Assembly: GCA_030430255.1 (NCBI GenBank)
Contig: JAUIGD010000005.1
Location: forward strand, 1 to 55,529
DNA length: 55,529 bases
From: Verrucomicrobiia bacterium
GTDB lineage: Bacteria > Verrucomicrobiota > Verrucomicrobiia > Verrucomicrobiales > DEV007
Direction: 5' to 3'
Under the pieces are notes generated by a model. It searched no databases. It saw only the letters and a program-made list of their open reading frames with translations, and was not told the DNA's origin. Shown in pieces: positions 33,238-41,467 of the stretch (position 1 is the first letter of the stretch; every line of letters starts with the position of its first letter). A program made the position numbers and the translations under genes.

Positions 33238-34683
33238 ATGACCTCGAAATCCCTCTCCCGCCGCACCGTCCTGCGCGGCCTCGGCGGCATCACCGTCGGC
33301 CTGCCGTTCCTCGAAGAGATGCTCGCCCCGCGCGCGGCGGCGGCGGCGCCTTGGGCGGCGGCGAAGGTGGCCGAGGGCGTCCCGGCGCGGGCGTTCAACG
33401 TCTTCTTCGGGCTCGGGATCCCGGCGCCCCTACAGAAGGAGGGCTTCGACGGCCCGCTTGAGCCGCTCGGCGAACTGAAGGACAAACTGCTCATCATGCG
33501 CGGCATCGACCAGGTGCGCTGCGACGAGTCCGGCATCAACGCCCACTTCGACGGCGCCTCGGGTGCGTTCACTGCCGCGCCCCCGGACGGCGAGGCGCGC
33601 GCGGGCGGCGCCTCCATCGACCAGATGGTGCGCCGCTCCCACCACCCCGACGGCCTCCCCGCCGGGATGGTGCCGACCTTGGTCGCCGGCACCTTCTTCC
33701 GCCGCAGCCGCGTCTCGCGCTACGTGCACAGCTACAACCCCGACGGCACCGTCGCCGGCGCGATGCAGGAGTCGCCGCGCGATCTCTTCGACCGCGTGTT
33801 CGGCGGGCTGGCGCTCGGCGATGGCGACGATGCCCGCAGGGCGCGCATGAAGCGCAGCGTGCTCGACACGGTCGTCGACCAGTACCGGCACTACACCGGT
33901 GGCGCATCGCCGCTGGGCGGGGCGTCGCGCTCGCGGCTCAAAGACCACCTCGACCGCGTCCGCGAGCTGGAGCAGCGCGCCTTCGCGATGGGGCGGAAGG
34001 TGCCCGGCGCGCCCGAAGCCCCGCCGGCCTCGGAGCTGCTGCACGGCGGCAAGGCCGACCCCGGCGGGCAGGGCATCGACATCACGCTCGAGGAGCTCAC
34101 CACCGAATGGCGGCTCTTGGCCGACCTCTACGCGCTGGCGATCCAGACCGACCGGGCGCGCTTCGGTTCGATCACCTTCCTCGCCGCCGGCGAGCGCATC
34201 CGCCTCAAGGGCGACTACATTTACAACGGCGAGAAGCGCTTCGCCTTCGACGACGCCGGGCAGCGCCGCAAGTCGGGCGACAAGGGCTGCAGCCACGAGT
34301 GGTGGCACGAGTTCAACGAGAAGAAGCGCAACGAGGAACTGCGCGCGCATGCCCACATGAAGATGCGCGAGGTCGCCTACTTCCTGAAGGCGCTCGACAC
34401 CGAGGACTGCCGCGAGGCGAACGGGCGCACGGTGTTGGAGAACTCGCTCATCACCGTCTCGACCGAATCCGGCGACGGCCGTCACAACGACGTCAAACGC
34501 GAGCTGTCCGGCGTCTTCCACGCGGTGACCGGCGCCGCCGGAAGGATCAAGACGGGCGGGGTCGCCGACGTCGGCGCCGAGGGCATCGACCTCTACAACA
34601 CCCTGCTCGAAGCGACCGGCGCGAAGGGCAAACTCGGCCCCGCCGACCGCCAACACCGGCGCGTCGACTCGGTGCTGGCATAG
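33238..34683 (+). CDS. DUF1552 protein, Tat-exported
   Basis: 481 aa. The leader SLSRRTVLRGLGGITVGLPF is a textbook Tat signal with the S-R-R-T-V-L-R-G motif common in this family. The mature protein shows the DUF1552 blocks ARAFNVFFGLGIPAP, LGELKDKLLIMRGIDQ, ASIDQMVRRSH and EWWHEFNEKKRNEELRAHAH, plus LENSLITVSTESGDGRHND near the end, equivalent to the metal-site region of DUF1501/1552 alkaline-phosphatase relatives. It is the likely partner of the LamG-cytochrome protein. TAAGCT lies 10 bases upstream of the ATG (33222-33227) and could be a -10 box with a very short leader. Confidence 0.9.
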   Translation: MTSKSLSRRTVLRGLGGITVGLPFLEEMLAPRAAAAAPWAAAKVAEGVPARAFNVFFGLGIPAPLQKEGFDGPLEPLGELKDKLLIMRGIDQVRCDESGINAHFDGASGAFTAAPPDGEARAGGASIDQMVRRSHHPDGLPAGMVPTLVAGTFFRRSRVSRYVHSYNPDGTVAGAMQESPRDLFDRVFGGLALGDGDDARRARMKRSVLDTVVDQYRHYTGGASPLGGASRSRLKDHLDRVRELEQRAFAMGRKVPGAPEAPPASELLHGGKADPGGQGIDITLEELTTEWRLLADLYALAIQTDRARFGSITFLAAGERIRLKGDYIYNGEKRFAFDDAGQRRKSGDKGCSHEWWHEFNEKKRNEELRAHAHMKMREVAYFLKALDTEDCREANGRTVLENSLITVSTESGDGRHNDVKRELSGVFHAVTGAAGRIKTGGVADVGAEGIDLYNTLLEATGAKGKLGPADRQHRRVDSVLA

Positions 34684-34689
34684 CAACCT

Positions 34690-34800
34690 CCACACGGCGC
34701 GGCGACGCCGGCACGACCGCTGCAGCCCGGCGGTGGGACGCCGCCAGGACGCCCGCCAGCGATGGGAGCGATGGGAGCGAGACGCTCCCGCCACCCCGCC
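34690..34800. repeat. Short hairpins in the convergent gap
   Basis: GC-rich stem-loops including GGCGGTGGGACGCCGCC and GGGAGCGAGACGCTCCC, with a tandem GATGGGAGCGATGGGAGCGA just before the latter. They lie between two convergent genes and plausibly act as a two-way terminator. No T-run is present. Confidence 0.45.
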
Positions 34801-34810
34801 GACGCGCACG

Positions 34811-36541
34811 TCAGAAGATCGCCGGCTCGGGCGTCGGCGCCGTGCCCTCGAGGAAATCGAAGTCGCAGCCACGGTCGGCCTGCGTCACATGGTCGAGATA
34901 GAGCCGCGTGTAGCCGCGCGCGTAGCGCCTGCCCGGCGCCGGTGGCGACTCCGCCAGGCGCCGCGCGATCTCCCCCTCCGGCACGCCGAGCTCGATCCGC
35001 CGGGCCGCGACGTCGAGCGTGATCGGGTCGCCGTCGCGCACCGCCGCCAGCGACCCGCCCGCGGCGGACTCCGGGGCGACGTGCAGCACGCAGGTGCCGT
35101 AGCTGGTGCCGCTCATGCGCGCGTCGGAGACCCGAACCATGTCGCGCACGCCCGCCTCCAACAGCTTCTTGGGGATCGGCAGCATGCCCCACTCCGGCAT
35201 CCCCGGCGCGCCGAGCGGCCCGCCGCCCTTGAGCACCAACACCGAGTCCGGCGTCGCCGGCAAGTCCGGGTCGTCGATGCGCGCGGCGAGGTCGGGGTAG
35301 CTTTCGAACACCACCGCCGGGCCGGTGTGCCGCAGCAGCTCGGGCGAGGCGGCGGAGTGTTTGATGACCGCCCCGCGCGGCGCCAGGTTGCCGCCCAGCA
35401 CCGCCAGGCCGCCGTCCGGCGCCACCGGTTCAGCCCGCGGGCGGATCACCTCCGGCAGGTGCACCTCCGCCCCGGCGATGTTCTCGCGCAGGGTGCGACC
35501 GTTGACCGTCGGCAGGTCGAGCTGCAACAGATCGTCGCCCATCTGTGACAGCAGCGCGCGCAGGCCGCCGGCGAAATAGAAGTCCTCCATCAGGAACCGC
35601 CCCGCCGGCCGCAGGTCGGCGAGCAGCGGCGTCCGGCGCGAGATCGCGTCGAAGTCGGCGAGCCCCAAATCGACGCCCGCCCGGCCCGCCATGGCGATCA
35701 GGTGGACGATGGCGTTGGTCGACCCGCCCGCCGCCATCAGCACCGCCACCGCGTTCTCGAACGCCGCGCGGGTCGCGATTTGAGTCGGCATCGCTTCGCT
35801 AGACAACACGTTCGCCACCACCTGCCGCCCGGCCTCGGCGGCGAGCCGCGCGTGGTTGCTGTCCATCGCCGGCACCGACGAGGCGCCCGGGATGCAGAAG
35901 CCCATCGTCTCCGCGAGCGCGGTCATCGTCGCCGCCGTGCCCATCGTCATGCAGTGCCCCGGCGAGCGGGCGATGCCGCCCTCGATCTCCTCCCAGGCCT
36001 GTTCCGCGAGTCTCCCGGCGCGGCGCTCGTCCCAGTACTTCCAGACGTCCGACCCGGAGCCCAGAGTCTCGCCGCGCCAGTGCCCCTTCATCATCGGCCC
36101 GGACGGCACGTAGACCGATGGCACCCCGGCCGAGATCGCGCCCATGAGCAGCGCCGGCGTCGATTTGTCGCAGCCGCCCAACAAGACCGCGCCATCGATC
36201 GGGTTGGCGCGGATCATCTCCTCCGCCTCCATGGCGAGGAAGTTGCGATAGAGCATGGAGGTCGGCTTGGTCAGCGTCTCGCCGGCCGACATCACCGGGA
36301 TTTCCATCGGCACGCCGCCGGCCTGCAGCACGCCGCGCTTGATCGCCTCGACGGTGACCTTGAAATGCAGGTGGCAAGAGTTGAGGTCGGTCCAGGTGTT
36401 GAGGATGCCGATCACCGGTTTGCCCGCGTAGTCCGGCGCGCCCAGACCCGCCTGCCGGGCGCGCGAGCGGTGTCCGAAGGCGCGCAGGGTGTCGGGCGCA
36501 TACCAGCGCGCAGAGCGGAGCGAGGGTGGTTGGTCGGGCAT
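34811..36541 (-). CDS. IlvD/Edd-family dehydratase (sugar-acid or dihydroxy-acid)
   Basis: 576 aa from the ATG at 36541; the track start at 36991 runs into the RNase P RNA gene and is wrong. Iron-sulfur cluster cysteines are in the expected places: NTWTDLNSCHLHF, LGGCDKSTPALLMG and GHCMTMGTAATM. The N-terminus (RSARWYAPDTLRAFGHRSR), PMMKGHWRGETLGSGSDVWKYW and GGPLGAPGMPEWGMLPIPKKLL resemble the L-arabinonate / D-xylonate dehydratase branch more than IlvD of branched-chain amino acid synthesis. I infer dehydration of a pentonate or hexonate. No other sugar-acid gene is beside it, so the pathway is not shown. It is divergent from rnpB. Confidence 0.85.
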   Translation of the reverse strand: MPDQPPSLRSARWYAPDTLRAFGHRSRARQAGLGAPDYAGKPVIGILNTWTDLNSCHLHFKVTVEAIKRGVLQAGGVPMEIPVMSAGETLTKPTSMLYRNFLAMEAEEMIRANPIDGAVLLGGCDKSTPALLMGAISAGVPSVYVPSGPMMKGHWRGETLGSGSDVWKYWDERRAGRLAEQAWEEIEGGIARSPGHCMTMGTAATMTALAETMGFCIPGASSVPAMDSNHARLAAEAGRQVVANVLSSEAMPTQIATRAAFENAVAVLMAAGGSTNAIVHLIAMAGRAGVDLGLADFDAISRRTPLLADLRPAGRFLMEDFYFAGGLRALLSQMGDDLLQLDLPTVNGRTLRENIAGAEVHLPEVIRPRAEPVAPDGGLAVLGGNLAPRGAVIKHSAASPELLRHTGPAVVFESYPDLAARIDDPDLPATPDSVLVLKGGGPLGAPGMPEWGMLPIPKKLLEAGVRDMVRVSDARMSGTSYGTCVLHVAPESAAGGSLAAVRDGDPITLDVAARRIELGVPEGEIARRLAESPPAPGRRYARGYTRLYLDHVTQADRGCDFDFLEGTAPTPEPAIF

Positions 36542-36595
36542 CGTCTGCCGACCTTGACGGCGCCCCCCGCCCCCCGTCAACCGCCCCGCTCCCCC

Positions 36596-36624
36596 TTGAC
36601 CTTTGTGCCCCCGGCCCCGAAGCT
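36596..36624 (+). promoter_or_regulatory. Candidate rnpB promoter
   Basis: TTGACC, a 17-base spacer, then GAAGCT, placing the start near 36631, where the first helix of RNase P RNA begins. The -35 box is good and the -10 box weak. Confidence 0.4.
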
Positions 36625-36630
36625 CCCGGC

Positions 36631-37054
<424 letters not shown>

Positions 37055-37062
37055 ACCCAAGC

Positions 37063-37098
37063 GGGGCGCGGCGGGAGACCGCCGCGCCCCGGCTTTTT
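37063..37098 (+). terminator. Rho-independent terminator of rnpB
   Basis: GGGGCGCGGCGG, loop GAGAC, CCGCCGCGCCCC pairing arm (overlapping at the loop edge), then GGCTTTTT. The stem is about 11 perfect GC pairs followed by a T-run, directly after the RNase P RNA. Confidence 0.9.
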
Positions 37099-37127
37099 GC
37101 GACGGGATTCTACTCGTTTATACCTGT

Positions 37128-37420
37128 TTATACTCGATTTCGTGTATAAATGGATATCAATCGGTAGAATTCCCTTCGCCGGGGCGGTGAAATCGGCACG
37201 AAGACGAACGGCACACTCGCCCCGAGTTGCTCGCCGGTGAGCGCTTCGCGGTTCCGCAGTTCGCTTTCGCAACGACGAAGTTGCGACCACTTCAACGACT
37301 CGAACACGTATCGCTGCCGGTCCGACCTGACCAGCGCCTCCGCGAAACGACCGTCGCGCGCGAGGCGATGCCCGGAGACGTCCTCGAGATGCTGCCCTCC
37401 CGTGAGGCGCGGGGTCGCGC
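37128..37420 (-). pseudogene. Possible 3' remnant of an unidentified gene
   Basis: The minus-strand frame ending with TAA at 37128 reads like protein: LARDGRFAEALV, RQRYVFESLKWSQLRRCE, then SVPFVFVPISPPRRR. It has no start and dissolves upstream into a palindromic repeat near 37405-37475. I do not recognise it. It could be a remnant cut off by repeat insertion, or chance. The region from 37100 to the fabV start holds no other gene. The first 60 bases are AT-rich, with two GTTTATAC units and an inverted GTATAAA. Confidence 0.25.
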
Positions 37421-37475
37421 ACGACGTGGCATCGGCGTCTCGCCGATGTCCGTGCCAGCGGCGTCCCGCCGCTGA
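37405..37475. repeat. Palindromic hairpin repeats (family A, inverted)
   Basis: GCATCGGCGTCTCGCCGATG then AGCGGCGTCCCGCCGCT, the same two-stem order as at 15838, 23574 and 25520 but in reverse orientation, joined by the same TCCGTGCC spacer. Confidence 0.6.
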
Positions 37476-37584
37476 GCCTGGCGCGAAACGGCCTTGTCAC
37501 TTTCCTGCAGGACATTGCGCCATTGTCCCGTTGCTGACACTTGGGCACTTGCCGCGAAGCGGCTCTTCGTTGACCATCGCCGCC

Positions 37585-38778
37585 ATGATCATCCAACCCA
37601 AGACCCGCGGCTTCATCTGCACGACCGCGCACCCGGACGGCTGCGCGGCGCACATCGACCAGCAGATCGCGGTGGCCAAGGCGGCGCCGAAACTGAACAA
37701 CGCGCCGAAGAACGTGTTGGTGGTCGGCGCCTCGACCGGCTACGGGCTGGCCTCGCGCATCGTGCCGGCCTTCTGCGGCGGCGCGAACACCTTGGGGGTG
37801 TTCTTCGAGAAGCCGCCCACGGAGCGCAAGACCGCGAGCGCCGGTTGGTACAACTCCGCCGCCTTCGAGGCTGCCGCCAAAGCCGAAGGGCTCTACGCGC
37901 GCTCGATCAACGGCGACGCTTTCTCCGACGAGCTCAAGGCGAAGGCCATCGAGGAGATCAAAGCGGCGATGCCGGGCGGCCAGGTCGATTGCATCGTCTA
38001 CTCGCTGGCTTCGCCACGCCGCACCGACCCGAAGACGGGCGAGGTCTACAAATCCTGCCTGAAGCCGATCGGCGGCGCCTATCATCAGAAGAACGTCAAC
38101 ACCGACACCGGCGAGGTGAACACGGTCGACATCGAACCCGCCGACGAAGAGGAGATCGCCCAGACCGTCAAGGTCATGGGTGGCGAGGACTGGGAATTGT
38201 GGATCGACGCCCTCGCCGAAGCGGGGGCTCTCGCCGACGGCGCGACGACCGTCGCCTACTCCTACATCGGCCCGGAGCTGACCTGGCCGGTCTACAAAGA
38301 CGGCACGATCGGCCGGGCGAAGATCCACCTCGAGGAGAGCTGCGCGCGCCTGAACGAGAAGCTCGGCGGCACCGGCGGGCGCGCCTTCGTCTCCGTCAAC
38401 AAGGCGGTGGTCACCCAGGCCAGCTCAGCGATCCCGGTGGTGCCGCTCTACATCTCGATCCTGTTCAAGAAGATGAAGGCCGAGGGCACGCACGAGGACT
38501 GCATCGAGCAGATCGTGCGCCTGTTCCGCGACCACCTCGACGGCGAGCCCGCGCTCGACGAAGCCGGCCGCATCCGGGTCGACGACTGGGAGATGCGCGA
38601 CGCGATCCAAGCGCACGTCGCCGAGACTTGGCCGCAGATCGAGACCGGGAACCTTCGTGAGCTGAGCGACTTCGACGGCTACCAAGAGAACTTCCTGCGC
38701 CTGTTCGGCTTCGGCCTGCCGGGCGTCGACTACGGGGCCGAGGCCGACCCGATGCGGGACATCGACCTCGTGGGGTGA
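37585..38778 (+). CDS. fabV: FabV-type enoyl-ACP / trans-2-enoyl-CoA reductase
   Basis: 397 aa from the ATG at 37585 (MIIQPKTRGFICTTAHP), which is the standard FabV start; the track start is 116 codons too early. It reduces the enoyl intermediate in fatty-acid elongation with NADH. NVLVVGASTGYGLASRI is the dinucleotide-binding site. The catalytic Y-x8-K of FabV is present as YKDGTIGRAK, longer than the Y-x6-K spacing of FabI, and VDCIVYSLASPRR and GGAYHQKNVNTDTGEV are further family blocks. FabV enzymes are naturally resistant to triclosan. Length is normal. It lies downstream of rnpB behind a terminator and has its own promoter region, so it is transcribed independently. Confidence 0.95.
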   Translation: MIIQPKTRGFICTTAHPDGCAAHIDQQIAVAKAAPKLNNAPKNVLVVGASTGYGLASRIVPAFCGGANTLGVFFEKPPTERKTASAGWYNSAAFEAAAKAEGLYARSINGDAFSDELKAKAIEEIKAAMPGGQVDCIVYSLASPRRTDPKTGEVYKSCLKPIGGAYHQKNVNTDTGEVNTVDIEPADEEEIAQTVKVMGGEDWELWIDALAEAGALADGATTVAYSYIGPELTWPVYKDGTIGRAKIHLEESCARLNEKLGGTGGRAFVSVNKAVVTQASSAIPVVPLYISILFKKMKAEGTHEDCIEQIVRLFRDHLDGEPALDEAGRIRVDDWEMRDAIQAHVAETWPQIETGNLRELSDFDGYQENFLRLFGFGLPGVDYGAEADPMRDIDLVG

Positions 38779-38834
38779 CGCCTGCGCAATCCATCGGTTG
38801 CGCATGATATTTAATTGTTCCAAACTAATGGTCG

Positions 38835-39485
38835 ATGGGATCGCGAACTCTCCTTTTGACCGTGGCGGGACTCCTCGGGCTGGCGGCGGCTGGCGCGCGG
38901 GGGGGGAACGTCGTCTATAGCAACGATTCGGACCCCCACCCGATCGCCTTGGCGGGGGCGGGCGATCTCGTCCCCGACGGCACCGGGTTCGTGGCGGTCG
39001 GTTCCTTCACCCTCGGTGAGGCCGCGCTCGCGGCGGCGTCCGACTCGGCGGCCAACTACGCGGCGGTGGCCGCCGACTTTATCGCCTTCGGCACCGGCTC
39101 GACCTTCGGGGTCGCCGGCCAGGGGGGCATGTTTTCCGCAGCATCCACCGCGCCCTTGCCGGCGGGCTCGAGCCTCGAGGGCCTGCCCATCTTCCTCGTC
39201 GCCGGCAACGGCGCGGACCTCGCGAGTTCAAACCAACTCTGGATGTTCCGCAGCGGGGAAACCTTCGGCGCCGACGGGGGCGATGCGTTCAGCGCCCGCA
39301 TCGAGCTCGACGCCGAATTCCCGGCCGGCCAATTGTTGGTCGGCGAGCCGGTGCCGCTGGCGCTGCCGGGCGCTGGCGGGGTGTTCGACGGCTCACGGAT
39401 GGTGGCGATCATCCCCGAGCCGGGCGCGGGCGCGCTGCTGGCCTGCGGGCTCGTCGGCGCGGCCCTCCGCCGGCGGCGGCGATAG
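38835..39485 (+). CDS. PEP-CTERM sorting-domain protein
   Basis: 216 aa with an N-terminal signal peptide (LLLTVAGLLGLAAAGARG) and a C-terminal PEP-CTERM sorting signal: a PEPGAG motif, a hydrophobic helix (ALLACGLVGAA) and a run of arginines (RRRRR). Such proteins are processed by an exosortase, usually with an exopolysaccharide system, and are displayed at the surface or in the matrix. No exosortase gene is in the window. The middle is a beta-rich, low-charge domain of about 170 residues without a named family. Its ATG follows a short AT-rich island containing TTGCGC. It is convergent with the haem peroxidase gene, 22 bases away. Confidence 0.85.
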   Translation: MGSRTLLLTVAGLLGLAAAGARGGNVVYSNDSDPHPIALAGAGDLVPDGTGFVAVGSFTLGEAALAAASDSAANYAAVAADFIAFGTGSTFGVAGQGGMFSAASTAPLPAGSSLEGLPIFLVAGNGADLASSNQLWMFRSGETFGADGGDAFSARIELDAEFPAGQLLVGEPVPLALPGAGGVFDGSRMVAIIPEPGAGALLACGLVGAALRRRRR

Positions 39486-39507
39486 AGGGGCGATCGATCA
39501 GGGGCGA

Positions 39508-41358
39508 TCAGTCGGCGACGAAACGATACAGGGCGCTGCGGAGGTTCGCGGCGGCGCCCTCGTCGATGACCTCGAGGCGGCCGTCGCCACCGGTCTGCAA
39601 GCCTTCGCCCACCGTGGCCCAGGCCCCGCCCCCGGCGGAGCGCTGCAGGTCGTAGGCGGCACCGGGCTCGGCGCCGGAGAGTTCTAACAAAACGTCGCCG
39701 CTACCGAGAACCACCACCCCGACCGACAGCTCCCGCCCCGCCGGGCCGGTGGCCGCGAGGGCGCCGGGCGCGACGTGGAACAGGTCGTCCTGGAGCGTCG
39801 TGAGGCCGGTGTTGCGGGCGATGATGTCGCAGAGCCGCGTCGCCTCCAGCTCGGCGACCATCCCCGCCAGCTCGGGGTCGAAGCGGTAGAAGAAGCGGTC
39901 GCCCTCGGCGAGGTCGGTGAACTGCTGGCGCAGCGCCGCGGTGATCAATTCGCCGACCGCACAGCCGGACGCGTGGTCCTCGATGAGGCCGCCGACCCAG
40001 ACGTCGACGTCGTCGGGGCCCGCGTAGAGCGAGGCCAGCTTGCTCTGCACCTCCGCGTCGGAGCTAACCTCTGCGAAGCTCGCCTTCGGCGCCAAACCGT
40101 AGGCGGCGCGCACGGCGTTGTATCCCGGCAGGCCGTGGTCACGGCCGCGCTGGATGTTGATCGCGGCGAGGTCGAGGCCGCCGGCGCCTGCGGGGCCGAA
40201 CAGCTGGTTGCGCAGGTTGTGGACGACTTTCGGGTCCGCCTCGCGCTGCGCCTGCATCGACAGCCCCTTCAGGATCCAGTCCACCTTCTGCGGCTCATCG
40301 ACGAGCACGGAGGGGTTGAAGAAGGCATCGAGGACCTGCATCTCCCCGCCGCCCGGCGCCGGCTGCCCGTCGTCGGTCATCACCAACAGCCGGTCCGACA
40401 CCATGCTGTGGCCGAAGCGGTAGAGCGCGGTGGCGAACTCGTTGCGCACCGATGCGTCGCGGGACGGATCGTAGACGAAGCCCGCGGGGTCCGGCGCGTG
40501 CGGGCCGATCAGGGCCGGCAGGAACTCGCGATACGTCACCACCTGGACGAGGGCGCCGACGATCTTCCGAGCGCGGTGGTAGATGGCGTAGTCGTCCCAT
40601 CCGGGGTTGGCGGCGGCGATCTCGGCGGCGAGCCGGTTGTGCTCGCGGGCGAACACCGTGTGCATGCAGGTCAGGCCGAGCTGCTCGTTGGAACGGACGT
40701 CGCCGCCGAGGAAGAGCTGCTCCGGGGGCAGGCCGAGGTCGTTGGCGTTGTCGAGGCCGGTGGTGTTCATCGGCATCAGCCCGTCGGCGTCGAGCTTCAG
40801 CCGCCCCCCCGCGAACTCCCGCAGCGCCGCGGCGCGCACGCCGTCGGAACCGTAGACCATCGAGGCGTCGATGAACGAGGTGGCGAAATTGACCTGCTCG
40901 CGCGGCGAGTCCGCTCCGGTCGCGGGGTCGTAGGCGGTGCGCACCAGCGGGATGAAGCCCTGCAGGGGGTCGCCGGCGCCGACCTCGATGAAAAACGGCT
41001 CCGCCGTGCCGCCGACGAGAGTGATGTCGTGGTCGAGAAATTGCCCCCACTGCCAGACGTAGTCGCTCAACCCGTAAGAGTTCGGCCCTTCTCCCTCCGG
41101 CGCCGAACAGAGCGCGTTGGAGATTTCACGGGCATTGGGCAGATTCGCACCGGACGGCGCGGACATGCCGTCGCCGTAGGCCGCGGCCGCGATCCGAGGC
41201 AGCATGGAGCCCGCCGATCCGCGCTCCGGTTGCGCCAAGTGGTTGCCCAAGCCGTCGTAGCTGCGGTTGTCGCCAACCGCGACGCCCCCCAGCGCGATGA
41301 AGACGACCAGCCATGGCAGCACGAGGTCACCCGATTGAATTTTTGTGATTAGTCTCAC
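39508..41358 (-). CDS. Secreted animal-type haem peroxidase
   Basis: 616 aa from a GTG at 41358 with an upstream GGCGGAAAG; the leader VLPWLVVFIALGGVAVG is a signal peptide. The peroxidase domain begins RSYDGLGNH and includes the distal-histidine block WGQFLDHDITL, NFATSFIDASMVYG, LTCMHTVFAREHNRLA with the catalytic Arg region, the proximal-histidine block ALYRFGHSMVSD, INIQRGRDHGLPGYNAVR and GLIEDHASGCAVG. These are characteristic of the peroxidasin/myeloperoxidase-like family, which oxidises halides or phenols with H2O2. The last 100 residues form an extra beta-rich module (SGAEPGAAYDLQRSAGGG), typical of added C-terminal domains in this phylum. Substrate is unknown. Confidence 0.9.
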   Translation of the reverse strand: MRLITKIQSGDLVLPWLVVFIALGGVAVGDNRSYDGLGNHLAQPERGSAGSMLPRIAAAAYGDGMSAPSGANLPNAREISNALCSAPEGEGPNSYGLSDYVWQWGQFLDHDITLVGGTAEPFFIEVGAGDPLQGFIPLVRTAYDPATGADSPREQVNFATSFIDASMVYGSDGVRAAALREFAGGRLKLDADGLMPMNTTGLDNANDLGLPPEQLFLGGDVRSNEQLGLTCMHTVFAREHNRLAAEIAAANPGWDDYAIYHRARKIVGALVQVVTYREFLPALIGPHAPDPAGFVYDPSRDASVRNEFATALYRFGHSMVSDRLLVMTDDGQPAPGGGEMQVLDAFFNPSVLVDEPQKVDWILKGLSMQAQREADPKVVHNLRNQLFGPAGAGGLDLAAINIQRGRDHGLPGYNAVRAAYGLAPKASFAEVSSDAEVQSKLASLYAGPDDVDVWVGGLIEDHASGCAVGELITAALRQQFTDLAEGDRFFYRFDPELAGMVAELEATRLCDIIARNTGLTTLQDDLFHVAPGALAATGPAGRELSVGVVVLGSGDVLLELSGAEPGAAYDLQRSAGGGAWATVGEGLQTGGDGRLEVIDEGAAANLRSALYRFVAD

Positions 41359-41467
41359 TTTCCGCCCAATTTATTGAGAATTTTGGTTGTTTTAGCGCAA
41401 GCTCTACCGCGACCGCAAGGTGGAATTCCAAATTCGCCAAGCTTGAGGCGCATCCCCGTGAACGGGG

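Noticed and set aside
36551-36560. Second TTGAC box (TTGACG) upstream of rnpB
   Set aside because: It is about 45 bases further upstream with no -10-like box at 16-18 bases; the TTGACC at 36596 fits the P1 start better.
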